A DNA stretch of 64,000 nt from NCBI GenBank assembly GCA_000231825.2, contig JH720334.1:79018-143017 (forward strand), given 5' to 3'. The position numbers and the translations under genes were made by a program. This DNA is from Tetrahymena elliotti 4EA. Lineage: Eukaryota; Ciliophora; Oligohymenophorea; Hymenostomatida; Tetrahymenidae. The notes below the pieces were generated by a model. That model was not told where the DNA came from and searched no databases. It was given only the letters and a program-made list of their open reading frames with translations. Positions 49,933 to 62,784 of this stretch are shown piece by piece; position 1 is the stretch's first letter, and the number at the start of each line of letters is the position of its first letter.

Positions 49933-51531
49933 TAAGAAATTGTTATTTTATCAATGATAGAAGAATATAATTTTTGAAAAATAATTATTAAATGGTAATT
50001 TAAAAAAAGTGTAATTTTATTTTCTTTGTTCTTTGTAATAGTCATAAAAAAAGCACAGTTATTTAAAGTATAAAAATAAAAGAAAAAAAATTTAATTTTT
50101 AAATTTGAATTAATATTTAAAATTTTATCAAAAAGTAATTTAATATAAAGAAATAGAATTTTATTTTTGGGAAATATTAATAAAAATTAAAAATTAATTG
50201 TGTTTTATTTTTGGGAAATATTAATAAAAATTAAAAATTAATTGTGTTTTTTAGGATAAAATTAATTTAAATCTAATTAAATCTATTAATCGTACAACAT
50301 CCATTAAAATAATAAAATAGAAAGAAAATTAATTCCTAAAAGTATCAAAATAATAAAATTGATGATAAGAGAAATTAATTAATAAATATTTTTAAGAAAT
50401 ATGATAAGGATTGATTTTCTTCTAATTAAAATAAATGAGTGTCTATTTCAAACTTTAATAAAGATATTTACATCTCCTTCTTTTTTATTTTTTACATATT
50501 ATTTTCAAACTGTGTAATATTATTATGTAAAGAGCATTTTCTATCTTATTATTCAAACAAAAATAAAAATTAAGGGAAAACAAATTAGTCTCTTTTTGCA
50601 AGAAAATATGGTGAAATGGTTTAAGAAGAAGAAGAAGAAGAAGAAGTAGATGAGTTATTCTCAATTAAAATTAAAAAACTCCAAATTAATTAGCAAAAAT
50701 GTATCAAAAGTTACTTTGAAGGAAATTATTTTTTTGTAATTTAAAAGTAGAAAAAATGTTATCATTAAATACATTTAATGTACTTTTTTAATAAGATAAA
50801 TTCTTTATTTGTAAGAAGTTGTCTACTCTGAAGTAAAAAATTTATTTTAAGATGGGTAAGAAAATTTTTATGATTTTTTCTTTTCTCTAAATAATTAATT
50901 TCTTTGATGTTTCTTGAAAAATAAGAAGCGAGTATTTATCAATTTGATAGGGAAGGTTATACTTAATTGTATGATTAAAAATTGTATGAAATTTCTTTAA
51001 ACATGATAAATTCTGATTTAATTTTAAATTAAGTATCATCCTCCTTTTGGAAAAAAAAAGTAATGTGCTTTTGTAATATTCTTTTATTTTACCAAAGTGT
51101 TAATTAATCGTTTTTAAAAGAAGAAGATCACTGTAATCTATACTTATAGCAAAAATACTACAATTTAATATAAAAATATATAATTCATTTTAAACTGCCT
51201 GATAAAAACTATGAGCAACTACTAGCTCTCAATCATGTAATGATTAATTTAGTTTACATTATTTTAGATAATAAATGTGTAAGAAACTCATGACTTAAGG
51301 AAAAAGTGGAGAGTAATAATTATGAGACATATAATAAAATAGAAGATATTTGAAATATTATGAAATTGATAGATAAATATTAACTTTTGGCAATGATTTT
51401 TTTTTTCTAAATTAAGTGAATAGTGAATTAGTTAGTGAGTAGATTTTTTTTATTGTACAAGACTATATTTATAAGTTAGTGAGTTTTTAATAATAATATA
51501 ATAATTTATGTATGGTAGAACAATGAATTGG
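49933..51531. other. AT-rich region with repeat and one weak ORF
   Basis: Contains the 2 x 44-bp tandem repeat (50159-50246). It also holds an (AAG)n microsatellite at about 50621-50647 inside a 100-codon TGA-free frame, 50608-50907 (+), that starts MVKWFKKKKKKKQMSYSQLK. That frame is Lys-rich, lacks homology cues, and could be chance in a one-stop genome, so it is not called as a gene. Confidence 0.5.
50159..50246. repeat. Perfect 2 x 44-bp tandem direct repeat
   Basis: The unit at 50159-50202 starts TTTTATTTTTGGGAAATATT and is repeated exactly at 50203-50246. Confidence 0.95.
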
Positions 51532-53097
51532 TCAATAGAATATAATTCTTTATTGAATTTGTTAGATGTTTTAGTTTTAATTGTATTGTTATTATAATTT
51601 GCTAGATTGAATTTGATACAGTCTTTGTCTCAAATTGGATTAAACAGGGTTCAAAATTCTTTCTGGTTTCATATAATTGCTTCCTTCAGGAGTGTATTAT
51701 TCTTGGTGTTATCTTTCACTATAAAACAAGCAACCATAATAGAATTCTTCAATATTTTTGGAAGCGGCGTGACTCTTAAATATTCTAGTGAAATAGTAAA
51801 ACTTTTTGCTGAATAGTCTTGCTGCTTATTTTCTGATTTCAGATAGAATTTATAGTTATTCTTAGTTGAAATTAAGCTTTTGTTCGAACTCTTAGACTAT
51901 AGTGGTCTTCTTTTGCATATTGCAAATTTCTTACAAATGAGGAAACAAAAGGAGGAAATGCTTTTAATTGCAGCTGATTGGGAAAGCGATCTTAATGAAT
52001 TCAATAACATCATCTCTATTTTATTGTTAATATACTTTTTTTAAGCTTTCAATTAATGGTTTTAAAATGGTTTTGTAAAAGTTTTTAAGTTTGTTGGAGT
52101 TATTATCAAATAAATATTTCTTATTTTGTTAGCTTGATTTCTATTAACAGTCTTAGCTAGTTTATTTTTCTTAACTGTTTTATTCAGTTTCTTATCCATC
52201 ATCGGAGTTAGTCTCAAGTTTTGTTTCGAAAATGGCGTTATTGATTTCCTACTTAGGTGGGGCAGGCTAGAATTAATTAAAGGTGATTTCTTATTAAAAG
52301 TTATTTTGTTGCAAATCTTGTTACAAGTACTGATAATTTTTTTACTAAACCTATTCAAATTATAACTAAGCTTATTAATATTGTTAAGGTTGTTATTATT
52401 ATTAAATTTATAGAGATTATTAAGCTTGCTATTGTTAATATTATTATGTTTATTAATATTATTAAGGCTGTTGTTATTAAGTTTGTTAATATTACTAAGG
52501 TTGCGACTAATTATTATTTATTATTTAACAATTTTATGAGTTAGACTATTAAGGAATTGGTAAGTTTAGGAATTGATTTTCTTGATAAAATAAACTGGGA
52601 TTTTCAAATTTAGGCTAGGGACACTCATTTAAAAAGAAATTTTCATTTTGGAAGTTGAATTGAGAAATTTAAAATTAAAAATTATTATCATGTCCATTTT
52701 AAAATGTGCTAATCAACACATTTTATTAGTTAGAATTATAAAAATTATTTTAGAAGATGCTTTGATTAAATCCAACACCATTTAGTTCATTGTTCCATTC
52801 TTATTCAGCTGCTTTTTCTTCTATCTTTGGTTAAATTAAATCCAAAATTTGTTATTAATTATCATCTGCTGGAATAGTTTTAACATTGATTTTTCCAGAG
52901 AAAAGTTATTCATTAACATACTCTTCAAATAAATTTAGTTGTTACTCAAATACATTTGTAGACTCGCTGAGGTATTCATCTTAAAAACCCATTAGCTAAG
53001 GTTTTTGTAAGTCTTAATGTTACTAAATTTCCTCTGTTAATTCGTTATTAGCAGCACAGTTGCCAAATATATATTAACAGTTAGAGACCTATTACAT
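51532..53097 (-). CDS. Polyglutamine-rich protein with C-terminal helical region, 521 residues
   Basis: Single exon of exactly 522 codons, starting MQQVSNCQYIFGNCAANNEL at 53097 and ending QQIQQRIIFY at TGA 51532-51534. Residues 1-110 are acidic and helical (QLNLFEEYVNEQLFSG; IQPKIEEKAAEQEWNNEL). The middle (about 170-270) is a Gln/Asn/Pro tract (PQQYQQTQQQQPQQYQQ). Residues about 330-470 look folded, with Cys and aromatics (FYKTILKPLIESLKKVYQQ; FLLLFPHLQEICNMQKKTT; AARLFSKKFYYFTRIF). Domain order and composition resemble transcription or RNA-regulatory factors, but I recognise no DNA- or RNA-binding motif. Function unknown. Confidence 0.8.
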
Positions 53098-56000
53098 TTA
53101 TTATTAGTAAAAATAGTAAGATTCAAGGTTAAATTATATTGAAAATAAGCTTATTTGTTTTCTTTCAATATTGTATTTATTTGATTTAATTAATTTATAA
53201 TTATTATTTTTCTTTTCTTTCTCCTTTTTTTGACAAATAAATTCAAAAAAAGTACATATCCACCTACCTACTTAGATTGATTGATTGATAGATAGATAAT
53301 TTAGTACTGTTTGAAAATTAATCAATTATGATTAAGTTTCTTAAGTAAATTTGAATCTTTGAAGTTATTAAAAGATTGTTTATTTATTTTTAATTAAATG
53401 AATGTATGAATAATAATCGACCTAGAAAACTCATTTGTTGTGATTCTTTTATTCAAAATAAATTAATGTAATATACCGGAGACATAGACCGGATGAAAAG
53501 AAAAATAGTAATTTAATATATTATTTAAATTGATCAATCTGTAATCAAATAGAGTATATTAATTATTTTTTTTGTTAAAACAAATTACTCCAATCAATCT
53601 CATATCAAAATATATATTTAGAAGATTTATTTACTACTAATGCATAAGAATTTATCAAAAAGTTGGTGGATGTAGAAATATAACACTCTCAATAAAATTA
53701 GTTCTCATTAAAATCGTAATAACAACAAAGTAATTGAGGATTCTTTTTTAAATGTTAAATTAGGATAGATAGATAGATAAGTCTATTTGAAAATATGTTT
53801 TTGATGTTGCTTTAACACTTGAAAAAGTATAGTTTTAGTTACTTTCCATTTAAAACATAAAGAATCGAAATCAGAGAAATATTTTCAGACTAAAAAAAAT
53901 GAAAAAAGTAAATAAATCTGATGAAAGGTAATTTAAAATTACTATTTTAAAAGAAGTTCAACCTTGAAAATACATGGATTGTAACTTGTTGCTCTAAAAA
54001 TAATAGAGGAGAAGCTCTTATTGTTTGATTGATTAAGATAAATTATTACCTATAGAATCACTTAAAAAAGGGGTAAGATTTTTTTTATTGAATGTACAAA
54101 AATAAATTAAGTAAACAGTATAAATGATGAATTTTTTCTAATACATGTTTTATTATGGCTTTTATGTAATCAGTTGAATTGATAGAGACTAAAAGTTTAT
54201 AAATTTAATAGAAATGCAAATTGTGAGAAAAAGTCAGCAGTATCTATGTTTGAGAGTAGAGCTTTATCTCATTGATGTATACTTGAACCAAAAATAAAAG
54301 AAATATCTTTGAAATAAAAATAGAGTGGGTATTTATTTTTATTAACTTGATAATTAATTAAAACACTAATATCTTTGAATAATTTATAAAACTTTCTATT
54401 CTAATTTGTAGTACTTATATTACTTCTTGAATGAAAGTTAAATAATATGTTAAAACTTCTAAATTTATCAAATTAATGCATTTTTAATCACACAAATTAA
54501 TTTTTTGATATTATGTAACTCATGTACTAATTAATTCTTATTTGAAACAATTTAAAATTTTTTGCGTACCAGTTTATGTCAGACAAAATAAGATTCTTAA
54601 ATAATTCACTTACTTATTATCATTTCTAAAAAATCTATTATTTATTTTTAATACACTGCAAGAACAATTCTACTCTTATCTACTTGTGATTACTTTTAAA
54701 TAATCTTTTTGCTAGTTATAATTTCTAAGTTTTATATTTGTTTAAGTTTTAAAAGAATTGGAGATTTCAATAAAAATTGCAATAGCTGAAGCGAAAATGT
54801 GATATTTTTGATTTCAATTAAATTATTTATAAAGCTAGCAAGTAAGTAAATCCCCAAAAATTTTTTTTCACTAGTAAACATATTGACAAGTAATATTTAC
54901 CATTTAATAGATAGAATTATTATTTAATATATTTTATAAGTGAAATAGATTCACAAATCTCAATAAGGAGAGCTAAATGAAAGCAGAAAAATAAAATTAT
55001 CATGAAAAAAAATATCATTTCTATATTTTGAATTTGGGATTTTGTTAGATTACAAAAGTTTCTATTTATTTTGTAAAAGTTAAGATTAACATAATTTCGA
55101 ATTTGAGTTCAAACTCTTCTTTTACACTACTTTACCAATTCTTTAATTTTAAATTCTTTGTAAAATTAGTTATTTTCTCCCATTCTACCTCCCAATTTTT
55201 ATTAAGCCATAAGACTTTTCAAAAAAAGTAAAACGCATTAAATCATCGCTCGAAAGTAAATAACCTAATTAGAAATATAATTTAAATAGATAAATATAAG
55301 TCACAGTAATGTTTATAAGTGTAATCTCCTTAGCAACCTTATAAAATATTTAAAAATTGATTTTAAATTTTGCTTTTAAACTTTAAAAAAATGTTCATGA
55401 CAAAGGAAAAGTATTGAATATTAAAAGGAGCATTTATGAATGTGCTTTTAAAATATTGGTTTAACAAAAGTGAAAATGTAAAAAATTAATGGGTTGGGGA
55501 AAAAAAAATAAAAAAATTTATCAAATAATTATTTGATTGAAATGTGTGATTTTATTTATAGAAGCATAAAATAGATAAATCAATTATTAAATGCTTTAAT
55601 GAAATAATAAATTAAATGCTTTTACAATGTGTTCGATAATATCCAAATTGACAAACGAAAAATTTAAATCATTAGATTATCAGAAATCATTAGTAAAATA
55701 AAAAAATAATCTTTTTTATAATATTTGATTACATAAATAAAGTAAAGTAATCAAAGGCTAAAATATCATCAATTTTAAACACTACTCCTTCATATTTTTA
55801 AACAGCGTGGCAATTTGTGAACTATTGTTTATGCAATACATTCCTTTCTTCTAAATTAAAACAAAAAAGAAATATCTAATTTTTAACAAAATGGTTATAT
55901 TTATGACTCCACTTCTTATACATATTTTGCCAAAAATTATTCAACCTTAAATTGATTCTTCAGTTATGACATTCTTGAAAGGACTTTAAATTAAATTTTC

Positions 56001-56826
56001 AAAATATTTTAAAGAGCAGAGATAATATTGATAAAATTTGTTACTGTGCTTCTTTTTCTTAATTTACTCTGTATAAAAAAATTTATTTTGATTTATTTAT
56101 TTGTTAAGAAATCTGAAAAATAAAAATAAAAATGCAAAAAATCATTTTTAGTATTTTTTGTTTGTAATTTGTAGAATAGTATTACTGATTTAGTTGTTGT
56201 GAAAATTAAAAAATAAACTTTTGATGCAAAAGTGATAATTAAGAAAACTTAACATTGAATGAATAAATTTTAAAAATTATGATTTTAATTAATTATTTGA
56301 AAAATAGATATAAATGAATTTGAAGTTTTGTATCATCTTTACATATTAAAATAAAGAGGAAATCATTTTTTTAATAACAATTTCCAAGATGCACTCTAAA
56401 ATCTAAATAAATTGAAATTTTTATTCCCCCACAAGTCTTTAATTTGAAGAATAGAATTTAATAAAAAATGAAGTCAATTAAGAGCTATAGACATTCATTC
56501 GATTGAATTGCAGCTTCTGTAAATATTTTTGATTTATTATAGCTACGATTGAATAAAAGTGGTTTATGAGATTAGTTATATAAATTATTTAATGAAGACA
56601 TTAGTATTGACTGAATCTCAAAAAGAGTTTTTTTAAATATCAGAGGAAATCTAAGATTAATTTATTGCTGAGAAGAAATAGATAATTTGGATGAATTTGA
56701 TAAGAAAAATTAAAATTTAATTTTAATAAAGTCTATACAAACAATAGTAAATTGATATCAAAGAATTTCTATGAAAATATAAATTCTTTTAGAGTTTGAT
56801 AATTTATTATTTAAATAAATAGATTC
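53098..56826. other. 3.7-kb AT-rich intergenic region
   Basis: The longest gene-free stretch. It shows simple GATA/GATT repeats (53278-53300, 53765-53780), A/T runs, and one GC-rich islet with ACCGGA twice at 53475 and 53488. All six frames are broken by TGA within tens of codons. No tRNA fold found. Confidence 0.5.
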
Positions 56827-59800
56827 TCATTTTTCTTGCAAAATAGGATAGAAAATAGTTTGTAGCATTTTTATGAGTACCATAGCCATTTTTTAGGCAT
56901 CTCCGTCAAAATGGAAATTATAATTTGTTTCCAATTGTTCAATAATTTTTTCTACTACATTTTTTAAATTTACATTTTTGGGTTATTTACCCTACAATTG
57001 TTATGAATTTAATTAGAGGTCTATTTCTTTTTCCTCTTCTTCATCTTAATCATTATCTTCATCCTCTTTATCTGAAGGAAATTTACCCGATTTTACTATT
57101 GCATAAGCATATTATTATTCTAACGTTTTAATGTAGTTTTGTAACATAAAGAAAAATTCTTCTATAGGCTCAGTTTTTTCTAGTAGGCCGTTATAGTCAC
57201 TAACATTATTAAATTTAAGCAAATTTCCATTTGTTTTGTAAAATGTCTTAGCCCATCTCATCTTAAAAATAAATATTAAAAATTAATTAATATACAAAAA
57301 TTTTTTTGATTACATCTTTCATAAGGGATCTAAACTCATCAGGAGGTACTGATAGCCTTTAAAGGACTTGGTTGATGGCGCTCATATTAGAATCCATACT
57401 ATTTCTAACAATCTGGTGATACTTTTAAATAATATCTTCTTTAATTTTGCTATAAAAAATCAACACATGACAAGTCTTTTGTATATTAACTAAGTTATCG
57501 GTCACATAATTTTGTTTTAATTTATTTAAATATTGGTTAAGAAGGTCTCTAATTTTATTTTTTAAATCAACTTAAAAAATTTAGTTTGACATTAAATCTA
57601 TTATTATATTGTTTATCTTTTGATAAGATGTAACAATAGGCGTTATAACATTTAAGAAATTGCTGTCAAGAAGTACAACATTATCTCTATACCTTCTCGT
57701 ATATTCTTCATGTTGAGCTAAAATCACTTTGTGACATTCCATCATATCCCCAAAATTTTTTTGGAAAAATTACTCCAATTCTATCCTTGCTCTAGAAAGC
57801 ATCAGCAACTATGAACTTACTTTCGATTGGTATTCAGTAATGAATTCCTCTACATCTTTTTTATGAGAAGGCAAGTCTTTCAAAATTGATTCTAGAGATG
57901 AAAATTTAGGTTCTTAATCAATAAATTCATAAACAGTATCCACAATCAGTTAAGAGTTAAAATATGACCTGCTTTCTATGACAATTCCCAGAGCCTCTAA
58001 ATTTGTTAGCTATATAGATAATGATTAAGCCATTTTTTTCAATTCAGAACTTAATTCGAATGAAATTATCAAACTTTCATCTTATAAATTAATCTCTATC
58101 TAAGCTTAGTTCTTCTTTAGTCTCATCAATAATTTTAAGATATTGGTTCCTATTTCATCTAATTAGTACTTATTGTCAGTCCTCGTTAGTAATTTTGCCT
58201 TTTAAAATAATGAATAAAAATGTTTTAAACTTAACATTTCAACTCAAAAATATTAGAAAATAATTTTTATTTTCTTTCAACAAAAATTAGTTTAGTAAGA
58301 AAAAATTTGTTTAGAAATTCAAATAATAAGTAAAAAATACTATTTTGATTAGTGTTACATTTTTTTTTCATTAAAACTTATTTTTTGAAAATCTATAAAA
58401 GTCCTTTTTCAAAATTTTTTCCTCAAAATTTAGACATTATTGTATTAAAGCTCACTTATTTAATCAAAAAAGTAAAAAAAAGAAAAAATGTTTGAGTTAC
58501 ATCAATTGAGTCTAGGAATGTAAATATATCTTTAAGTAATTTATCAGTTTCATCTCTGATTTATTCGCAATCTACACGTAATATTTGGGATTCTACTTTA
58601 AGCATATCAATAATAGCATCTTAAATGTTATATAAAGAATCTATTGTTTATTTGAGTTTAATTTATTTTTTTTCAAAAAGATGCTCAAATATGTTAACAT
58701 AGCTAACATTATAGTATTATTCAAATTTGTTTATGTATTACTAAAGTTAGACAATTTAATCTTCACTTTGTAAGTAAATTTATTTAGCTTCGTTTCTAAT
58801 CTTATTGATCTCTTCATTTTGATGAGGTAATTTGCTTCTTGCTTTTTACTACTATATTTTTTGGAATTTTGTTTTTGTTTCCTTAATTAGGTCTACAAAA
58901 TTTTAAGAATTTTTCATGTTTTTATCTAATAATTCTTCACTGTCTATAATTTCTCGAATGAAAGTGAGCGTTTATTAAAAAAGTCTAATATCATTTTTTA
59001 ATTTCTTTATTTCCTTCTTTCTCCTCATCTTTTTATGTTCAAAAAATACAGTGAAGCACTCTGCTGTATATAAATTATATATTTCTTTACAGTTCCTTAA
59101 TTCTTCCAGTAGCCTGTTGGTCTCATTTTCTATGTTTTTAACCAAGTTTTCATTTTCAATACTTTTAAGTGGCTCCCTTATTCCTACTTTAATCCTGTTA
59201 ACTAATCCTTCAAACCTTTAATAAAAAATAAAAAATATTTTTCAAAATATAAACATTTAATATGCAAATGGATAATCAGTGATAGATTAGTATTTATTCA
59301 ACTTTTACTTGAATAAGATTTTAAAAAAACCTAAAGTAATATTTCTTATATTATGCATTTATTATTAATTTTTGATTTAATCATCAAGTATAGAGGGGTT
59401 TGGTATATTCATATAAATCTGAATGGATATAAAATCCAATTAATAAATGAGAAATTATTTATTGGATAATCCATACAATCCATCAGTAAGTAACATTATG
59501 GAGAAAATTAATTCTGTCTACATTTTTATTTAAGTAGCATTCACTAAAAAAAATCTAAAATTCTTATCATAATTGCATGTTTTGAAGTATTTACATTATT
59601 TATAATTAACAAAGATTTCTTTTTTCTTTTTGCTTGTTAAATAAAATATTATTTTCATAAACGATATGCCATTGGATTGAGCATTTATATTGTTTTTGTT
59701 TGATAGAAACATTAGGAATAAATGCTAATACTTTTTCTTTTCTAAAAATTTCAATTTTGTTAATAAATTAATTTATCCTTTGAAAAGTATTTAAATTTAA

Positions 59801-60744
59801 AAAACATACTCATCTTTAATTTTTTCTGTTTCTCTCTTTTTGATAAAATGGAGGTATAAAATTTCACATATGTTTTTATTTATTTTAGCTAAGTAAGGCT
59901 CTAGTTTTTTGAGTTCTTCTCTTGTGTATTTAATCATTCTTTGAAACTCTAAATAAATATAAGCACACAGTTAATGATATAAGGAATTAGTAAGCTAAAA
60001 ATAATCTTTTCCTTATTTAAAAGTTTATTCCATTTATAAAGCTAAAAAAGCTGATTTAGAAGCAGCTTATTCTTCACTTGCTTCTTCACATTTTTAGTAA
60101 CAATCTAGTAAGACATCAATCACATGATCTAAAAAGTCTATCATTTCTATCGCATTTTCATCATAGCCAAAAGCAATCAATAATTTAGAATTTTATTCAT
60201 CACTAAAAAGCCCAATGTAATGAGTTAAATCAATAGATGTCTAAATTTCTATTTAAAGCAGCGACTAATAAATCAACTAAGCTTCTCCAATTATAAGATT
60301 TATTTGTTTTATATTATTGAATAAGTTATCAATAAAGTGTGCTTTCTTTTCCAAATTTAAATTCTTCTATATAATCTCAGTGATTTCTTTCACTTTCAAA
60401 AATATTCTCTTAAGGTCTCTTTATGCCTCAATTTATACAGCTCTTAGCTTCTAATTATATTCCATTATTTCTCTCTCTTACTTTAAGTTATTTATCAATC
60501 TCCAAGCTATCTACTTCAATTCTTGGCTGGAAGTAAATGGTTTTTCAATAACTGTATTCAATTCTTTTTCCATTGCTTTATAAAATGTAAGAGTTGGAAG
60601 TGTTTTTACATGGTTTATCCTTAACTAAACATTATAAGTCTTTGGGTCTATAATAGGAAATGAAATAAACCTAAAGCTTGGATCAATTTAGTTCAAATAG
60701 TTTATAACAATGTAATATTTTTCTTTTTATTTAATATCAGACAT
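56827..60744 (-). CDS. Large coiled-coil protein, 989 residues, function unknown
   Basis: Four exons: 59810-60744, 58501-59215, 57314-58198 and 56827-57261 (935, 715, 885 and 435 nt). Phases close to exactly 990 codons. Starts MSDIKQKEKYYIVINYLNQI. Dominated by long charged helices (EREIMEYNQKLRAVQIEAQR; FFEHKKMRRKKEIKKLKNDI; KHSLEE-type heptads; IRDLLNQYLNKLKQNYV). It has an acidic patch near the end (DKEDEDNDQDEEEEKEIDL) and a final hydrophobic-helical segment (QKMAMVLIKMLQTIFYPILQ). There is no TM segment, kinase, ATPase or GTP-binding motif. It could be a tethering-complex, ciliary or cortical scaffold subunit, but nothing in the sequence decides this. Confidence 0.78.
57262..57313 (-). 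other. 52-nt intron in the coiled-coil gene
   Basis: GTAATC...TTTTTAAG, phase 0. It joins SLMKD to MRWAKTF. Confidence 0.75.
58199..58500 (-). other. 302-nt intron in the coiled-coil gene
   Basis: Donor ATTGAT|GTAACTC and acceptor AAAAG|GCAAAATT, phase 0. Confidence 0.7.
59216..59809 (-). other. 594-nt intron in the coiled-coil gene
   Basis: Donor GATGA|GTATG and acceptor TTAAAG|GTTTGAAGG, phase 2. It joins EKIKDE to FEGLVNRIK. Confidence 0.7.
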
Positions 60745-61419
60745 TTTATATTGTTTAATACCAAAATGTTTGAAATATTATAGCAAAAAAAACTCACAAA
60801 AATATAAATAAATTAATTTACTCTTAGTAAATCTAAGAATTTAATTTTTGTAGAAAATTTAAAATTTCATGTTAAAAAGTCATATTTTTTTAAGATATTT
60901 GTTAATTAACATCTTTATTTAATGGTTAATACAAATCAAATTTCAAAATTATTATTTATATTTTTCAGTTTAACATTCTAAACAATATACAAATATAAAT
61001 ACATACTATACTATCCTAATTTTTGTAGCCTTTATGTTCTCAAAAATGAATAATTTAAGTACTTACATTTTTAAGTATCTTTAACTATTTTAACTAGAAA
61101 TTTTAATAGAAATATTTTAACTCATGAAAAATTTAGAGATAAGAGTTCATTTCTATGATAAAACCTAAATAAAAAATGATTGACTGATTAAGAAATAAAT
61201 GTATAATAGCCCATATTTTAACTTCACAAAAAGTTTTAAAGAAAAATTCTAGAATGAAAAAACCTAAAGTAATAGATATAATTAATTATTATTTAAAACA
61301 TTTTAATTAACATTTAAGAGCATATCATATTATGAATTAATTTTATTTTTTGAATTTAGATAGTTTTTTTTTTGCTGTAAAATAAAATACTTTACCAATT
61401 TTAAATAGAGAATTTACAA
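60745..61419. other. AT-rich spacer
   Basis: 5' flank of the coiled-coil gene and 3' flank of the gamma-glutamyl hydrolase gene, both minus strand. No other feature seen. Confidence 0.6.
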
Positions 61420-62784
61420 TCAAATTTATTTTAATTTATTTTTTTTATTGCTATTTTCTACCATCTAGATGAAAAATTTGGGAGGTTCATACCTATCATC
61501 ATAGTCTATATCAGAATTTTATGCATTTTCTAAGAAATATATTGATGAATGGTGCTTGCTTTCGATATCAACATACTATTTGTTGTCTATTCTCAATTTT
61601 TCAAGCTTTTTTTTATCCTCAAAAGAATGCTTGTTTTTTAGGCATTCCTCGATCAAGAATTCAATAAAATATTTACTAACTTTAATAGATAATTCGTCTC
61701 TTTGTGCATCAGCCTTGGAAATAATTTTTTGAACTGAAAAATATTTTTATTCAATATAAAATACCTTTGGCTCAAATTCGTTTTTCTCAGGATGAAATTA
61801 GACAGCATAAATTGGGTAATCTTTAAATTCTATTGTTGCAATAAACTCTTCTCCATCATCAGTTTTACTCAAAGAAGTTAATTTAATATTTTCAGATAAA
61901 TTTTTATTTTCTTCCACTTAAGCTTTTGAAATTCCATATTGATGACTATAATAAGCTTAGAAAGTGTTATTTAGTTATTGTATTAGTACGTTTTAACAAA
62001 CAAAATAAATAGGAAAAAAACTCGTTTTATATATCTAAACAAAAAATTTCAGCTCTTAAACATGTTAAATGAATTATTATTTTTTCATTTTAATATTTAG
62101 AATTTATATGAAAGTTATTTTACCTGGTGTATCATTTTGGATCCAATCAAGTAACTCTTGAGGCATATTTTTAAATAACTTTGATTCTGTATCAATATCA
62201 TAGAGACTATGGTTTGTATAATCTTCTAAACCACTAATTATTATATTTTAATCATTGCCTGCAGTAATATAATTTATCACTTAAAAGCCTAGGCAAGTAC
62301 CCCAAACAGGAAAATAATTATCTTCATCATTAAATGATTTTGCCTTTTCTAAAATATAATTAGTTGATTTTAAATAATTCTATTCAATGCTATTTTCTTG
62401 CATAAATTCTACTCTATTTATTAAGTAAATAGAAATTAATTAGGCATAAAATAATACAAAAATGGGTTATATTTTGAATTTATTAATTTATTACCCACCA
62501 CCTGTTAAGAAAACTCCATTTACTTTTGAAAGGATATCATCCAATTCCTCTTCAGAGCTATCCCAATGGATAGGAACTGTTATTGCTTTGCCTGAATCTT
62601 AAATATATTATACATATGCTCTCACAATTTAAGAGTATTATTAATATGGATACTAAGAATATGAGGATGGTAAAGTAAGTACACCAATAACAACTTAATC
62701 ACTTTATCTTACTTTTTTACATTTCAAAGAAGCAATAAATATCAAACTTATAATCCATACATTTAAAAATGTTTTATATTTCAT
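61420..62784 (-). CDS. GGH: Gamma-glutamyl hydrolase (peptidase C26)
   Basis: Removes gamma-linked glutamates from folylpolyglutamates, usually in lysosomes or after secretion. Three exons, 62495-62784, 62124-62413 and 61420-61955 (290, 290 and 536 nt), close in phase to 371 residues. A signal peptide (MKYKTFLNVWIISLIFIASL) precedes the family start VVIGVLTLPSS. AYVQYIQDSGKAITVPIHWD and SEEELDDILSKVNGVFLTGGG follow, with the nucleophile Cys in FPVWGTCLGFQVINYI and the catalytic His/Glu in YPIYAVQFHPEKNEFE. All three elements of the class I amidotransferase-like triad are visible. The C-terminus is longer than usual by roughly 60 charged residues. The protein is probably active and delivered to the secretory/lysosomal route. 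Confidence 0.92.
61956..62123 (-). other. 168-nt intron in the GGH gene
   Basis: Donor ACACCAG|GTAAAATAAC and acceptor CTTTCTAAG|CTTATTATAG. It is preceded by CTAAT/CTAAA branch-like motifs, and the phase closes. Confidence 0.7.
62414..62494 (-). other. 81-nt intron in the GGH gene
   Basis: Donor GGTGGTGG|GTAATAAA and acceptor AATAAATAG|AGTAGAA. Joining gives TGGGVEFMQENS. Confidence 0.75.

Noticed and set aside
50608..50907. 100-codon Lys-rich ORF with an AAG repeat
   Set aside because: With only TGA as stop, runs of this length are expected by chance; no domain, splice or composition support.
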